Below are positions 52,319 to 63,079 of a stretch of 64,000 nt of DNA, in pieces. The notes beneath the pieces are model-generated. The model did no database searches, was not told the origin of the DNA, and worked only from the letters and a program-made list of their open reading frames with translations. Within the stretch, counting starts at the first letter, position 1. Every line of letters starts with the position of its first letter. This DNA comes from Buttiauxella agrestis ATCC 33320 (GTDB lineage Bacteria > Pseudomonadota > Gammaproteobacteria > Enterobacterales > Enterobacteriaceae), in assembly GCF_000735355.1 (NCBI RefSeq), contig NZ_JMPI01000059.1:1-64000 (forward strand), written 5' to 3'. The translations under genes and the position numbers were made by a program.

Positions 52319-52573
52319 AAAAAGCCAGCAGTAACAATCTGCTGGCCAGGTGAACATCACCAATTCTCAGTCACACATGTATCAACGAGTCAGTACTTCA
52401 CGGTCACGGAAGTTGTCACCTCCCACTGCATTAAGTCCTCAAGCATCCTAAGACGTTGCGATGCTGTCAGGCGAGCCAGCCATCCAGCAGAAACACTTTG
52501 GGTTGCGGTAAAATACTGTTGATAAAACTTAACCACTGGCGACCGTTTCATATGTACCTCCTCGCTTTCAACG
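52319..52573 (-). ncRNA. sgrS: SgrS small RNA
   Basis: About 255 nt. The 3' end has the terminator GCCAGCAG/CTGCTGGC followed by six T on the minus strand. Just before it, GTGTGACTGAGAATTGGTG (minus strand, 52358-52376) matches the E. coli ptsG-pairing segment with one change. AATAAT at 52580-52585 is a good -10, giving a start near 52573, 22 nt before sgrT as in E. coli. SgrS acts with Hfq on ptsG mRNA under sugar-phosphate stress. The 5' end is inferred. Confidence 0.92.
52390..52551 (-). CDS. sgrT: SgrT, small inhibitor of glucose uptake encoded in SgrS
   Basis: 53 codons, MKRSPVVKFYQQYFTATQ...RLRMLEDLMQWEVTT. The core FYQQYFTAT and RL-MLE-LMQW matches E. coli SgrT (43 residues), which blocks PtsG activity. 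It is about 10 residues longer, with four extra residues at the start and a longer tail. AGGAGGT 6 nt before the ATG is a far stronger ribosome site than most such leaders. Divergent from sgrR. Confidence 0.9.
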   Translation of the reverse strand: MKRSPVVKFYQQYFTATQSVSAGWLARLTASQRLRMLEDLMQWEVTTSVTVKY

Positions 52574-52639
52574 TTGATGATTATTGGCGTAATATGAGGA
52601 AAGTTAAATTGATGAGTTTCTGACAGGAGTTCCTCTTTT

Positions 52640-54298
52640 ATGAGTTCGAGTCGTCTGCAACAACAATTCATCCGCCTGTGGCAATATTTCGAAGGTAAAC
52701 CGCAGGATTCAACGTTGAATGACCTGGCCTCGCTGCTGAATTGCTCCCGCCGCCATATGCGCACGCTACTCAGTGCGATGCAGGAAAAGGGCTGGCTGAG
52801 CTGGAAAGCGGAAGTCGGACGAGGCAAACGTTCGCAGCTCGAATTTCTCTACACGGGCCTCGCACTCCAGCAACAGCGGGCAGAGGATCTTCTCGAGCAG
52901 GACAGAATTGATCAACTGGTGCAGATCGTCGGGGATAAAGCCGCGGTGCGCCAGATGCTGATCTCCCACCTCGGACGCAGCTTCCGGCAGGGGCGACATA
53001 TTCTGCGCGTTCTGTACTATCGCCCGCTGTTAAACCTGTTACCAGGCTCGGCTTTACGCCGTTCAGAAACGCATATTGCCCGGCAAATTTTCAGCGGCTT
53101 AATCCGCATAAATGAGGAAAATGGGGAACTGGAAGCGGATATAGCCCACCACTGGCAGCAAATATCCCCATTACACTGGCGTTTTTATTTGCGCCCTGGC
53201 ATTCATTTCCACCATGGCCGCGAGCTGGATATGCTGGATGTCATGACCTCTTTGCAACGGATCAATGCGCTACCGCTCTATTCTCACATCACCCAGATTA
53301 GCTCCCCAACCGCCTGGACACTGGATATTACGCTCTCACAGCCAGATAACTGGCTGCCGTGGTTGCTTGGCAGTGTTAATGCGATGATTCTGCCGCGTGA
53401 GTGGCAAACGCTGGACAACTTTTCCCGCCAGCCAGTCGGCTCCGGCCCCTATTCGGTCGTGCGTAACAACACCAACCAACTGAAGATCCAGGCCTATGAT
53501 GATTACTTTGGCTATCGCGCATTGATAGACGAAGTGAATTTCTGGGTGCTGCCGGAAATTGGCGAAGACGTCAGCTGTGCGGTGCAATTATCGGGAATGC
53601 CTGACAGCGAGAAAGCGGTTGAAAGTCGCCTGGAAGAAGGCTGTTACTACATTTTATTTGATAGACGCTCGCATTCCGGCAGCAATGAACAAGTGCGTCG
53701 CTGGTTGAGCCATGTGCTGGCACCTATTCACCTGCTTTATAGCGCGGGCGAACAAAACCAGCAGTATTGGTTCCCGGCATACGGCTTATTGCCACGCTGG
53801 CACCACACCCGACCGCAGCCGGTCGTCGAAAAACCCGCAGGGCTTGAGTCCGTAACACTGACGTTCTATCGCGACCACGTTGAGCACCGGGTTATCAGTA
53901 AAGTGATGGAACAATTGCTGGCACGCACAGGCGTAAAACTGGTGGTACAAGAAGTCAGTTATGAAGAGTGGCATCAGGGCGATGCCGAAAGCGATATCTG
54001 GCTTAACAGCGCCAACTTCACCCTGCCGCTAGAATTTTCACTCTTTTCGCATCTTTATGAGGTGCCGCTCATTCAAAAATGTATTGCGATTGACTGGGAA
54101 TCCGATACCCGTAAATGGCACAACAGTGAGCTTTCACTGCCCGAGTGGTGCCAGAAGCGCGTTGAGAATAATGACATTTTGCCGTTAATTCACCACTGGC
54201 TGCGCATCGAGGGGCAACGCAGCATGCGTGGCGTGAGGATGAACACGCTCGGCTGGTTTGACTTTAAATCGGCCTGGTTTGCACCCCCGGAACCTTAA
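52640..54298 (+). CDS. sgrR: SgrR, transcriptional activator of sgrS
   Basis: 552 residues; E. coli 551. N-terminal winged helix-turn-helix ([19 protein letters not shown], about residues 25-43) and a C-terminal solute-binding-protein-like domain from about residue 165. Senses glucose-phosphate stress and activates the divergent sgrST. The gap to sgrS is about 66 nt, so promoters overlap. Confidence 0.96.
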   Translation: MSSSRLQQQFIRLWQYFEGKPQDSTLNDLASLLNCSRRHMRTLLSAMQEKGWLSWKAEVGRGKRSQLEFLYTGLALQQQRAEDLLEQDRIDQLVQIVGDKAAVRQMLISHLGRSFRQGRHILRVLYYRPLLNLLPGSALRRSETHIARQIFSGLIRINEENGELEADIAHHWQQISPLHWRFYLRPGIHFHHGRELDMLDVMTSLQRINALPLYSHITQISSPTAWTLDITLSQPDNWLPWLLGSVNAMILPREWQTLDNFSRQPVGSGPYSVVRNNTNQLKIQAYDDYFGYRALIDEVNFWVLPEIGEDVSCAVQLSGMPDSEKAVESRLEEGCYYILFDRRSHSGSNEQVRRWLSHVLAPIHLLYSAGEQNQQYWFPAYGLLPRWHHTRPQPVVEKPAGLESVTLTFYRDHVEHRVISKVMEQLLARTGVKLVVQEVSYEEWHQGDAESDIWLNSANFTLPLEFSLFSHLYEVPLIQKCIAIDWESDTRKWHNSELSLPEWCQKRVENNDILPLIHHWLRIEGQRSMRGVRMNTLGWFDFKSAWFAPPEP

Positions 54299-54339
54299 TA
54301 CTTTCGATTCATTCACAGAATCATTACAATGCTCGCGTT

Positions 54340-54422
54340 CTCAACGGGGTGCTAAGACGAAAGTCTGGCTGAGATAATACCCGTCGAACCTGATCCGGAT
54401 AATGCCGGCGAAGGGATTTGAG
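54340..54422 (+). promoter_or_regulatory. TPP (THI-box) riboswitch of thiBPQ
   Basis: Conserved elements in order: ACGGGGTGCT, GGCTGAGATAATACCCGT, GAACCTGATCCGG, TAATGCCGGCGAAGGGAT. Outer helix CTCAA/TTGAG closes the aptamer. It binds thiamine pyrophosphate and should switch off thiBPQ expression. Confidence 0.97.
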
Positions 54423-54439
54423 GCTCCATTCTCAAAGTC

Positions 54440-54471
54440 CTTTGCCACCCCTAATTCCAAGAGGTGCAAAG
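54440..54471 (+). promoter_or_regulatory. Shine-Dalgarno-sequestering hairpin of the thiB leader
   Basis: CTTTGCCACCCC (54440-54451) pairs with GAGGTGCAAAG (54461-54471) and covers the GAGGTG ribosome site and the first base of the GTG start. No T run follows, so control is probably at translation. The stem would form when TPP is bound; this is inferred. Confidence 0.75.
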
Positions 54472-55454
54472 TGTTCAAAAAATTTCTGCCGTTGCTGGCA
54501 CTCATCGCTGCCCCAGTTTTTGCCAAACCCCTGCTGACTGTTTACACCTACGACTCCTTTGCCGCCGATTGGGGTCCAGGTCCTGCGGTGAAAAAAGCCT
54601 TTGAAGCTGACTGCAATTGCGAGCTGAAATTTGTCGCACTCGAAGACGGCGTCTCTTTGCTAAATCGCCTGCGCATGGAAGGAAAGAACACCAAGGCTGA
54701 TGTGGTGCTGGGCCTGGATAACAATTTGCTGGAAGCGGCTGCACAGACCAAACTGTTTGCCACCAGCAATGTTGATAGCAGCAAACTGAAAATCCCTGGC
54801 GGCTGGAACAACGACACGTTCGTGCCTTTCGACTACGGCTATTTCGCTTTCGTCTACGATAAAAACAAACTGAAAAACCCGCCAAAAAGCCTGAAAGAAC
54901 TGGTCGAAAGCGACCAAAAATGGAAAGTGATTTACCAGGATCCGCGCACCAGCACGCCGGGTTTAGGCCTACTGTTATGGATGCAAAAAGTTTACGGCGA
55001 CAAAACACCTGAAGCCTGGGCGAAACTGGCGAAGAAAACCGTCACCGTCACCAAAGGCTGGTCTGAAGCTTACGGTCTGTTCCTGAAAGGCGAAGGCGAT
55101 TTGGTGATGAGTTACACCACCTCTCCGGCGTATCACATTATCGAAGAGAAAAAAGATAACTACGCAGCGGCGAATTTCAGCGAAGGTCATTATTTGCAGG
55201 TAGAAGTCGCTGGCCGTTTAGCTTCCAGCAAGCAGCCTGAACTGGCTGAGAAATTCATGAAATTTATTACCTCGCCAGGCTTCCAGAACACCATTCCAAC
55301 CGGCAACTGGATGTACCCGGTAACGGACGTGAAATTGCCTGAAGGTTTTAACGGTCTGGTGAAACCGCAGACCACGCTGGAATTTAGCCCGCAAGACGTC
55401 TCTTCCCATCGCGCAAGTTGGATTAGTGAATGGCAACGCGCCGTCAGCCGCTGA
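54471..55454 (+). CDS. thiB: Thiamine/TPP ABC transporter periplasmic binding protein
   Basis: 327 residues, as in E. coli (tbpA), from a GTG start: MFKKFLPLLALIAAPVFAK, a signal peptide cleaved after VFA. Conserved VYTYDSFAADWGPGP and the C-terminal [11 protein letters not shown]. No ATG is present at the family start; GAGGTG lies 5 nt upstream of the GTG. Overlaps thiP by 25 nt. Confidence 0.97.
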   Translation: MFKKFLPLLALIAAPVFAKPLLTVYTYDSFAADWGPGPAVKKAFEADCNCELKFVALEDGVSLLNRLRMEGKNTKADVVLGLDNNLLEAAAQTKLFATSNVDSSKLKIPGGWNNDTFVPFDYGYFAFVYDKNKLKNPPKSLKELVESDQKWKVIYQDPRTSTPGLGLLLWMQKVYGDKTPEAWAKLAKKTVTVTKGWSEAYGLFLKGEGDLVMSYTTSPAYHIIEEKKDNYAAANFSEGHYLQVEVAGRLASSKQPELAEKFMKFITSPGFQNTIPTGNWMYPVTDVKLPEGFNGLVKPQTTLEFSPQDVSSHRASWISEWQRAVSR

Positions 55455-57040
55455 TCCCCGGCTGGCTGATTCCAGGGCTATGCGCCGCTACTCTCGTGGT
55501 AGCCGTAGCCCTCGCGGCTTTTCTGGCGCTGTGGTTTAACGCGCCGCAAACCGATATCCGTGCTCTGGTGCAGGATAGCTATTTGTGGCACGTGCTGCGT
55601 TTCTCGTTCTGGCAAGCATTCCTCTCCGCTGCCCTTTCGGTATTTCCGGCGATTTTCCTCGCCCGCGCACTTTACCGCCGCCATTTTCCGGGGCGGCTCG
55701 CGCTGTTACGTCTGTGTGCCATGACGCTCGTGTTGCCGGTGTTAGTGGCCGTGTTTGGTATTCTGACGGTGTATGGCCGCGAAGGTTGGCTGGCCTCATT
55801 GTGCGCCTGGCTGGGCATTGAATGGGTTTTCTCGCCGTATGGCCTTAAGGGCATTTTATTAGCTCACGTCTTTTTTAACCTGCCGATGGCGACGCGCCTG
55901 CTGCTTCAGGCGCTGGAAAATATCCCCAGCGAACAGCGCCAGGTCGCCGCGCAGTTGGGAATGCAGGGCTGGAACTTCTTCCGCTTTGTTGAATGGCCGT
56001 GGCTACGCCGCCAGATTCTTCCTGCCGCCGCACTCATTTTCATGCTTTGTTTCGCAAGTTTTGCCACCGTGCTTTCACTGGGCGGCGGGCCGCAGGCAAC
56101 GACCATTGAGCTGGCGATCTTCCAGGCGCTGAGTTACGACTACGATCCTGCCCGTGCGGCGTTGCTCGCATTAGTACAAATGATTTGCTGCCTGGGTCTG
56201 GTGCTGATGAGCCAACGCCTCAGTAAAGCGATTCCGGTGGGTATCAGCCAGATGCAAGGCTGGCGCGACCCGCAGGATAACCTGCGCCGCAAACTGTGTG
56301 ACGGGCTGCTTATCGTGCTCGCACTATTATTGTTATTACCGCCGCTGATAGCGGTCATCATTGATGGTATCAATAGCGGCCTGGGTTCTGTGCTGTCACA
56401 ACCGATTTTATGGCAGGCATTATTCACCTCATTACGAATCGCCATGGGTGCAGGGTTAATCTGTGTGGTGATAACGGTGATGCTGCTGTGGAGTTCGCGG
56501 GAACTGCGCCTGCGCAACCGCGCATTTGCCGGGCAGGCGCTGGAACTGAGCGGCATGTTGATTTTAGCCATGCCAGGCATTGTGCTGGCAACCGGCTTTT
56601 TCCTGCTGCTCAATAACAGCGTGGGTTTGCCGCAAACCGCTGACGGCATCGTAATTTTTACCAATGCGCTGATGGCCATTCCTTACGCGTTGAAAGTGCT
56701 GGAAAACCCGATGCTTGATGTCGCGGAACGCTACGGCAAATTGTGCCAGTCACTCAATATCAGCGGCTTAAATCGCCTACGCTACATCGAGTTGCGGGCG
56801 CTCAAACGCCCACTGGCACAGGCGTTAGCGTTTGCCTGCGTGCTCTCGATTGGTGATTTTGGCGTCGTGGCGCTATTCGGTAATGAAGATTTCCGCACGC
56901 TGCCTTTTTATCTCTATCAACAAATTGGTTCATATCGTAGCCAGGATGGCGCCGTTACCGCGCTAATCTTGCTGATACTGTGCTTTGCTTTATTCACATT
57001 GATTGAAAAACTTCCGGGACGCCATGCTAACGCTAACTGA
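55430..57040 (+). CDS. thiP: Thiamine ABC transporter permease
   Basis: 536 residues, E. coli length; a fused permease with two six-helix halves. Each half has an EAA loop: [18 protein letters not shown] near residue 174 and the equivalent near 440. Its start lies inside thiB and its end overlaps thiQ by 17 nt, so the three are translated together. Confidence 0.96.
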   Translation: MATRRQPLIPGWLIPGLCAATLVVAVALAAFLALWFNAPQTDIRALVQDSYLWHVLRFSFWQAFLSAALSVFPAIFLARALYRRHFPGRLALLRLCAMTLVLPVLVAVFGILTVYGREGWLASLCAWLGIEWVFSPYGLKGILLAHVFFNLPMATRLLLQALENIPSEQRQVAAQLGMQGWNFFRFVEWPWLRRQILPAAALIFMLCFASFATVLSLGGGPQATTIELAIFQALSYDYDPARAALLALVQMICCLGLVLMSQRLSKAIPVGISQMQGWRDPQDNLRRKLCDGLLIVLALLLLLPPLIAVIIDGINSGLGSVLSQPILWQALFTSLRIAMGAGLICVVITVMLLWSSRELRLRNRAFAGQALELSGMLILAMPGIVLATGFFLLLNNSVGLPQTADGIVIFTNALMAIPYALKVLENPMLDVAERYGKLCQSLNISGLNRLRYIELRALKRPLAQALAFACVLSIGDFGVVALFGNEDFRTLPFYLYQQIGSYRSQDGAVTALILLILCFALFTLIEKLPGRHANAN

Positions 57041-57728
57041 TGTAACCTGGCTCTATCACCATTTGCCGATGCGCTTTTCGATGCAAATTAATGCCGGAGA
57101 ACGCGTGGCGGTGCTGGGGCCGAGCGGCGCGGGAAAAAGTACGCTGCTGAGTTTGATTGCCGGTTTTCTGACGCCTGCCAGCGGACAGATTAGGCTCAAC
57201 AATGAAGATCATACGCATAGCGCTCCTGCGCAGCGCCCGGTGTCGATGCTGTTCCAGGAGAACAATCTTTTTAGCCATTTGACGGTGCGTCAGAACATAG
57301 GGCTTGGGTTAAATCCCGGCCTGAAGCTGAATCCTGACCAGCAGCAGCGTCTGGCGACCATTGCCAGCCAAATGGCGATTAGTGATTTGCTCGACCGTTT
57401 GCCTTCACAGCTTTCTGGCGGCCAGCGCCAGCGTGTCGCCCTCGCCCGCTGTCTGGTGCGCGAGCAACCTATTTTGCTGCTCGATGAACCTTTCTCAGCA
57501 CTCGATCCAGCGCTGCGCCAGGAAATGCTGCAATTGCTTGATGACCTGTGCCGCCAGCAGCAGCTGACGCTGTTGATGGTTTCGCACAGTATTGAAGATG
57601 CGGCACGCATTGCCGAAAGAAGTCTGGTGGTGGTCGATGGCCGTATCGCCTGGGATGGCGACACGGCAACCTTATTGAGCGGGGAAGCCAGCGCATCGGC
57701 GCTGCTGGGTATTAGTGGTGGCCAGTAA
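57024..57728 (+). CDS. thiQ: Thiamine ABC transporter ATPase
   Basis: 234 residues; E. coli 232. Walker [13 protein letters not shown] near residue 32, Q-loop MLFQENNLF, signature [13 protein letters not shown], Walker [14 protein letters not shown]. The 7-codon longer frame upstream was rejected. The 3' end overlaps yabI, on the other strand, by 17 nt. Confidence 0.97.
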   Translation: MLTLTDVTWLYHHLPMRFSMQINAGERVAVLGPSGAGKSTLLSLIAGFLTPASGQIRLNNEDHTHSAPAQRPVSMLFQENNLFSHLTVRQNIGLGLNPGLKLNPDQQQRLATIASQMAISDLLDRLPSQLSGGQRQRVALARCLVREQPILLLDEPFSALDPALRQEMLQLLDDLCRQQQLTLLMVSHSIEDAARIAERSLVVVDGRIAWDGDTATLLSGEASASALLGISGGQ

Positions 57729-58485
57729 GCACTTTCCATAAAATTTCGCGGTAAATCGGCATCAGCGGATGCATTTGAATCGCCACAAAACTGCCTATCG
57801 CCAGCACCGCCATGGTGGGGGCTAACCAATGCAAACGCGCCCGAGGCAAATATTGCGTTAAACGGTCGGCACTGGCTTTACCGCTACGCCACCAGCGCCA
57901 GCACAACCAGCCCGCCAGCCAAAGGCCCAGCGCGACCAGCAGCAATAGCCATTTAAAGCTGCCGCTCTGCATATCCGCAGGAATATCAATGGCGGCTCCC
58001 GCCAGAATTCCGGGCAAGAAGTAGATTGGCGGCCAGAAAATGCAGCCGATAATATTAGGGACGATAAATTTAGAAACAGGGAGATCCAACATGCCTGCAA
58101 CCATCGGCACCAGCGGGCGTGTCGGGCCAACAAAACGGCCAACCAGGATGGTAAACATGCTGTGTTGATGCAGCGCATGCTCGGTTTTATCCAGCAGCGC
58201 TTTGTTCTTTTTCATAAACGACCAGCGATGCAGCGGCCCTTTAAAGCGGCCTCCCAGCCAGAACGAAATCCAGTCGCCCAGCAGGCAACCGATAATCCCT
58301 GCAGCCCAGGCGTGATAAAACCCAACCTGACCGCCACCAATCAGCGCACCAAGCCCCGCCATCATTACCGTGCCAGGAAGGATAAGTCCCACCAGCGCCA
58401 GAGATTCCAGAAAGGCCACCAGCATCACCGCAAAAAGCGAGTACGCCACTGACTGAGTTATAAAGTGTTCCAGCAAAGCTTCCAT
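57712..58485 (-). CDS. yabI: DedA family inner membrane protein YabI
   Basis: 257 residues from [13 protein letters not shown]. coli 254. DedA features: [22 protein letters not shown] near residue 25 (two pieces), FWLGGRF, and the family motif [16 protein letters not shown] near 130. Probably in membrane lipid (undecaprenyl phosphate or phospholipid) flipping, by family. A longer frame (19 codons) was rejected. Confidence 0.94.
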   Translation of the reverse strand: MEALLEHFITQSVAYSLFAVMLVAFLESLALVGLILPGTVMMAGLGALIGGGQVGFYHAWAAGIIGCLLGDWISFWLGGRFKGPLHRWSFMKKNKALLDKTEHALHQHSMFTILVGRFVGPTRPLVPMVAGMLDLPVSKFIVPNIIGCIFWPPIYFLPGILAGAAIDIPADMQSGSFKWLLLLVALGLWLAGWLCWRWWRSGKASADRLTQYLPRARLHWLAPTMAVLAIGSFVAIQMHPLMPIYREILWKVLTGHH

Positions 58486-58572
58486 AAAGCGTCCGTCGAG
58501 AAACGAGTGGGCGATTCTCCTGAGTGATGAGATAACCGTCAAGCCATCATTTGTATGTATAAATTATAGTGA

Positions 58573-59421
58573 TCATTCACACCCTGCACGAAACTCACTC
58601 GGGCTGGCACCCGTACACTTCTTGAAAACTCGCGAAAAATAGAGCTGGTCTTCAAACCCGACATTGCGCCCGACGCTGGCGATCGGCATACGCGTGGTGC
58701 TGAGCAATAGTTTGGCCTGGAGAATACGTTGGTCTTCACGCCAGCTTAAAACGCTGACGCCAAGCTGCTGGCGGAACAAATGCGACAGGCGAGAAGGCGA
58801 TAAACAGACATGTTGCGCGACACTGGCGATATCAAACTGGTTATCAGCCAGATGGTCGCTGATGTACTGGCACGCGTCACGAACGCGGTTATCGAGCGGG
58901 GGATTGAGCGAGGCGCTTAATACTTCCATGCGCCGCAGTAATAACTGCTCTAACAGATTGATAGCCAATAATTCCGCGTAACGCCCTTCTGCCTGCCCGG
59001 CCTCAATAATCTGCCCAAAGAGCTGAGAAAAGTTTTGCTGGTGAGCGTCATCCGGGCGGAAAAACCCGGTGTGCGCAAAGATTGGCTCCCAGTTCAGCCA
59101 CTCCTGCCAGTATGCGCGCGGGCGGAAATAAACCCACTGGTGATACCACTCCTTGCTGGCAGGTTCGCGGCCATAGTGGTGCACTTCACCCGGCGGGAAC
59201 AACAGAATATCGCCTGGGCGGCAAATATAGTTCTTCCCCTGATTATTGATAACCCCTTCTCCGCGCACCGTTAAATTGAGGATGTATCCTTTCATGCCAA
59301 GCGGTCTGTCGATGAAAAAATCCAGTGGCCCTTCAGCTTCAATTGGCGTTAATCCAGCCACCAGGTGGGCGTTAAATGAGTACCCTGGTAACAGGGGGTC
59401 GTTTTGCATCTCAGGCATCAT
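58573..59421 (-). CDS. araC: AraC, arabinose-responsive regulator
   Basis: About 282 residues. N-terminal arabinose-binding/dimerisation domain ([38 protein letters not shown] near residue 75) and C-terminal two-helix-turn-helix domain ([34 protein letters not shown]-type second motif near 255). It ends at EFRAGCE and so lacks the ~10-residue tail of E. coli K-12 AraC. Start is uncertain between ATG at 59421, ATG at 59418 and TTG at 59424; no strong ribosome site. Confidence 0.95.
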   Translation of the reverse strand: MMPEMQNDPLLPGYSFNAHLVAGLTPIEAEGPLDFFIDRPLGMKGYILNLTVRGEGVINNQGKNYICRPGDILLFPPGEVHHYGREPASKEWYHQWVYFRPRAYWQEWLNWEPIFAHTGFFRPDDAHQQNFSQLFGQIIEAGQAEGRYAELLAINLLEQLLLRRMEVLSASLNPPLDNRVRDACQYISDHLADNQFDIASVAQHVCLSPSRLSHLFRQQLGVSVLSWREDQRILQAKLLLSTTRMPIASVGRNVGFEDQLYFSRVFKKCTGASPSEFRAGCE

Positions 59422-59447
59422 CAAGCTCGCTATTTAATTGGGCGACA

Positions 59448-59464
59448 GGAACAATTTGTCCATA
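59448..59464. promoter_or_regulatory. araO2 operator
   Basis: GGAACAATTTGTCCATA corresponds to E. coli araO2 (same place in the araC leader, same TCCATA end). It is 212 bp from araI1, against about 211 bp in E. coli, so the repression loop should have the same helical phase. Confidence 0.75.
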
Positions 59465-59593
59465 TCCATGCTATTCACTGGCGGCGTCATACTGCGCAAA
59501 CAACAAACCGTCCTGATTTCATCATAAAGCCGCAATTTACCTGCACCTATGCTTTTCATTCGTCAATCACAAGGTTTTGTGACGATAACCGAA

Positions 59594-59623
59594 GTGTTTA
59601 TAAAAGTAGCAGAAATGTCCACA
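59594..59623. promoter_or_regulatory. araO1 operator (araC autoregulation)
   Basis: GTGTTTATAAAAG..GCAGAAATGTCCACA aligns with E. coli araO1. AraC bound here represses the araC promoter. Confidence 0.7.
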
Positions 59624-59626
59624 TCC

Positions 59627-59723
59627 ATTATTTGCGGGGCGTCACACTTCTCAAAGGCACAGCAAATTTCTCCATAACTACAGCGAATACGACCTGACGG
59701 TTTTCCGGCATAAAAACTAATGT
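59627..59723 (+). promoter_or_regulatory. araBAD promoter: CRP site, araI1, araI2, -35 and -10
   Basis: CRP site at 59627-59648 (ends GGCGTCACACT). araI1 CAGCAAATTTCTCCATA at 59660-59676 and araI2 CAGCGAATACGACCTGA at 59681-59697, 21 bp apart as in E. coli. -35 CTGACG at 59694-59699 overlaps I2; -10 TAATGT at 59718-59723, spacer 18 bp. Arabinose moves AraC from O2-I1 to I1-I2. Confidence 0.88.
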
Positions 59724-59758
59724 CATTTCCATAGATAACCAGGTCAGGGAGTAAAAAA

Positions 59759-61465
59759 ATGTCGATTGCGCTGGGCCTCGATTTTGGCAGTGATTCCGTT
59801 CGCGCCTTAGCCGTTGATTGCGAAAACGGAGCAGAGCTTGCCACGAGCGTGGAATGGTATCCGCGCTGGCAGGAAGGCCAATATTGTGACGCCCCAAATA
59901 ACCAGTTCCGCCATCATCCACGGGACTACATTGAGTCGATGGAGCGCGCGGTAAAAACCGTTCTCGCTGAGCTGACCGCTGAACAACGTGCCCGCGTTTG
60001 CGGCATTGGCGTCGACAGCACTGGTTCGACTCCCGCCCCGATAGATGCCAAGGGCAATGTGCTGGCACTCACGCCAGAATTCGCTGACAACCCGAACGCC
60101 ATGTTTGTGTTGTGGAAAGACCATACCGCCGTAGAAGAAGCCGAAGCCATTACTCGCTTGTGCCATCAGCCGGGGAAAAATGACTACTCCCGTTATATTG
60201 GCGGTATTTATTCCAGCGAATGGTTCTGGGCAAAAATCCTGCACGTCACCCGCGCTGACCAAAAAGTGGCACAAGCGGCGGTATCGTGGATTGAATTATG
60301 TGACTGGGTTCCTGCGCTGCTTTCCGGCACCACTCGCCCGCAAGATATTCGCCGTGGCCGCTGTAGCGCCGGGCATAAATCCCTGTGGCATGAAAGCTGG
60401 GGCGGCCTGCCTCCGGCGAGTTTCTTTGATGAATTAGACCCGGTGATTAACCAGAATCTGGCTTACCCGATGTTTACCGAAACCTGGACTGCGGATATCC
60501 TGGTGGGCAACCTTTCCGCCGAATGGTCTGAGCGCCTTGGTTTACCGCAAAGCGTAGTGATTTCTGGTGGCGCATTTGACTGCCATATGGGTGCAGTTGG
60601 GGCTGGTGCTCAACCGAACACCCTGGTGAAAGTCATCGGCACCTCCACCTGCGACATTTTGATTGCCGACAAACCGACAGTCGGCGACCGCGCCGTAAAA
60701 GGCATTTGCGGGCAAGTCGACGGCAGCGTGGTTCCGGACTTTATCGGCCTCGAAGCCGGGCAATCGGCATTCGGTGATATCTACGCCTGGTTTGGCCGAG
60801 TGCTGGGCTGGCCGCTGGAACAACTGGCGCAGCAGCACCCGGAACTGCGTGAGCAAATCAACGCCAGTAAGAAGCAGTTGCTGCCCGCGCTGACGGAAGC
60901 CTGGGCGAAAAACCCTTCCCTCGAACATCTGCCGGTGGTGCTCGACTGGTTTAACGGACGTCGCACCCCGAATGCCAACCAGCGCCTGAAAGGTGTGATT
61001 ACCGATTTAAACCTGGCAACAGACGCACCTGCGCTGTTTGGTGGGCTGATTGCCGCTACCGCCTTTGGCGCTCGGGCCATTATGGAATGCTTCACCGAAC
61101 AAGGAATTCCCGTCACGAACGTGATGGCACTGGGCGGCATTGCGCGTAAATCCCCGGTCATCATGCAGGTCTGCGCTGACGTACTGAATCGCCCGCTGCA
61201 GATTGTCGCTTCTGACCAGTGCTGCGCATTAGGTGCGGCGATCTTTGCCGCCGTGGCTGCGGGCAAACACGCAGATATTTCCCGCGCCCAGCTCGCCATG
61301 GCCAGCCAGATTGAAAGCACCTTACAACCCGATTCCCAACGCGCCGAGCGCTTTGAGCAGCTTTATCGCCGTTACCAGCAATGGGCGGTTAGCGCGGAAC
61401 AACATTATCTCCCTTCAGCCCCAGTTGCGGTTACTCATGCAGCTCAGGCCACTGTGACCCATTAA
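59759..61465 (+). CDS. araB: L-ribulokinase
   Basis: FGGY-family kinase forming L-ribulose-5-P. 568 residues; E. coli 566. N-terminal [17 protein letters not shown] with phosphate-binding Asp; [10 protein letters not shown] near residue 83; [13 protein letters not shown] near 272; C-terminal [14 protein letters not shown]. Ribosome site AGGGAG before the ATG. First gene of araBAD. Confidence 0.98.
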   Translation: MSIALGLDFGSDSVRALAVDCENGAELATSVEWYPRWQEGQYCDAPNNQFRHHPRDYIESMERAVKTVLAELTAEQRARVCGIGVDSTGSTPAPIDAKGNVLALTPEFADNPNAMFVLWKDHTAVEEAEAITRLCHQPGKNDYSRYIGGIYSSEWFWAKILHVTRADQKVAQAAVSWIELCDWVPALLSGTTRPQDIRRGRCSAGHKSLWHESWGGLPPASFFDELDPVINQNLAYPMFTETWTADILVGNLSAEWSERLGLPQSVVISGGAFDCHMGAVGAGAQPNTLVKVIGTSTCDILIADKPTVGDRAVKGICGQVDGSVVPDFIGLEAGQSAFGDIYAWFGRVLGWPLEQLAQQHPELREQINASKKQLLPALTEAWAKNPSLEHLPVVLDWFNGRRTPNANQRLKGVITDLNLATDAPALFGGLIAATAFGARAIMECFTEQGIPVTNVMALGGIARKSPVIMQVCADVLNRPLQIVASDQCCALGAAIFAAVAAGKHADISRAQLAMASQIESTLQPDSQRAERFEQLYRRYQQWAVSAEQHYLPSAPVAVTHAAQATVTH

Positions 61466-61475
61466 GGACATGACG

Positions 61476-62978
61476 ATGAACATTTTTGAACAATATGAAG
61501 TGTGGTTTGTAATTGGCAGCCAGCATCTCTACGGTGCGGAAACGTTGCGTCAGGTGAATCAACACGCCGAGCAGGTTGTGAATGCGCTCAATAAAGAAGC
61601 CAAACTGCCGTGCAAGCTGGTGTTGAAACCTTTGGGAACCACACCGGATGAAATTACCGCTATCTGCCGCGATGCGAGTTACAGCGATAAATGCGCCGGT
61701 ATGGTGGTGTGGCTGCACACCTTCTCGCCTGCAAAAATGTGGATCAACGGTCTGAGTATCCTGACCAAACCGCTGCTGCAATTCCACACTCAATTCAATG
61801 CGCAGATCCCATGGGGCAGCATTGATATGGACTTTATGAACCTGAATCAGACCGCGCATGGCGGCCGTGAGTTCGGTTTCATCGGCGCACGTATGCGCCA
61901 GCAACACACCGTCGTGACCGGGCACTGGCAAGATCCGCAAGCTCATCAGCGCATTGGTTCCTGGATGCGTCAGGCGGTTTCAAAACAAGATACTCGTCAG
62001 CTGAAAGTGGTTCGCTTCGGCGACAACATGCGTGAAGTCGCCGTGACTGATGGCGATAAAGTGGCAGCGCAGATGAAGTTTGGTTTTGCGGTCAACACTT
62101 ACGCTGTGGGCGATTTAGTTCAGGTTGTAAACGCAGTGAGCGACGGGGACGTGAACGCATTAGTCGACGAATACGAAAGCAGTTATCGCCTGAGTGCTGC
62201 AGCCCAGATCAACGGGGATAAACGCCAGAATGTACTGGATGCCGCACGCATTGAGCTGGGGATGAAACAGTTCCTGGTTCAAGGCGGTTTCAGCGCCTTT
62301 ACCACCACATTTGAAGACCTGCACGGCCTGAAACAACTTCCGGGTCTGGCAGTGCAACGCCTGATGCAGCAAGGCTACGGCTTTGCAGGCGAAGGCGACT
62401 GGAAAACTGCCGCTTTGCTTCGCATCATGAAGGTGATGTCAACCGGTCTGCAAGGCGGCACCTCTTTCATGGAGGACTACACCTATCACTTCGAGAACGG
62501 CAACGATATGGTGCTCGGTTCCCACATGTTGGAAGTTTGCCCATCCATTGCTCTTGCTGAAAAACCAATCCTCGATGTGCAACACCTGGGGATCGGCGGC
62601 AAGGACGATCCTGCACGTTTGATCTTCTCCACCCAAACAGGCCCGGCGCTGAATGCGAGCCTTATTGATCTGGGCGATCGTTTCCGCCTGCTGGTGAACT
62701 GCGTTGATACCGTCGAAGCGCCGCATCAATTGCCGAAACTGCCTGTGGCGAATGCACTGTGGAAAGCGCAGCCGGATCTGCCTACCGCATCCGAAGCGTG
62801 GATTCTGGCAGGTGGTGCGCACCACACCGTGTTCAGCCAGTCTCTGACGCTCGACGATATGCGCCTGTTCAGCGAACTGCACGGTATCGAACTGGCGGTT
62901 ATTGATAACGACACCCGCCTGCCTGCGTTTAAAGACTCTCTGCGCTGGAACGAGGTTTATTACAGCTACAAACGTTAG
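61476..62978 (+). CDS. araA: L-arabinose isomerase
   Basis: Converts L-arabinose to L-ribulose. 500 residues, as in E. coli, from [24 protein letters not shown] lies 7 nt before ATG 61476 but only 1 nt before the alternative ATG at 61470, so 61476 was chosen. Manganese ligands lie in the region of [10 protein letters not shown] (Glu near 306), FMEDYTYHF (Glu near 333) and the conserved histidines near 350 and 450. Confidence 0.97.
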   Translation: MNIFEQYEVWFVIGSQHLYGAETLRQVNQHAEQVVNALNKEAKLPCKLVLKPLGTTPDEITAICRDASYSDKCAGMVVWLHTFSPAKMWINGLSILTKPLLQFHTQFNAQIPWGSIDMDFMNLNQTAHGGREFGFIGARMRQQHTVVTGHWQDPQAHQRIGSWMRQAVSKQDTRQLKVVRFGDNMREVAVTDGDKVAAQMKFGFAVNTYAVGDLVQVVNAVSDGDVNALVDEYESSYRLSAAAQINGDKRQNVLDAARIELGMKQFLVQGGFSAFTTTFEDLHGLKQLPGLAVQRLMQQGYGFAGEGDWKTAALLRIMKVMSTGLQGGTSFMEDYTYHFENGNDMVLGSHMLEVCPSIALAEKPILDVQHLGIGGKDDPARLIFSTQTGPALNASLIDLGDRFRLLVNCVDTVEAPHQLPKLPVANALWKAQPDLPTASEAWILAGGAHHTVFSQSLTLDDMRLFSELHGIELAVIDNDTRLPAFKDSLRWNEVYYSYKR

Positions 62979-62988
62979 TCAGAAGAAC

Positions 62989-63057
62989 GGTGGATGGCGC
63001 GTGCGCCTTCCACCCTACAACTTCAAGTAGGTCGGATAAGCGCACGCGCCATCCGAC
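62989..63057. repeat. BIME: two inverted REP units between araA and araD
   Basis: Unit 1 (62989-63018) and unit 2 (63027-63057) are near-perfect inverted copies around GATGGCGCGTGCGC / GCGCACGCGCCATC, with CTACAACTTCAAGTAG between. It lies in the 101-nt araA-araD gap. In E. coli repeated REP units also lie in this gap and lower distal expression; the effect here is inferred. Confidence 0.88.
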
Positions 63058-63079
63058 ACTAATTTGACCAGGACTTAAT

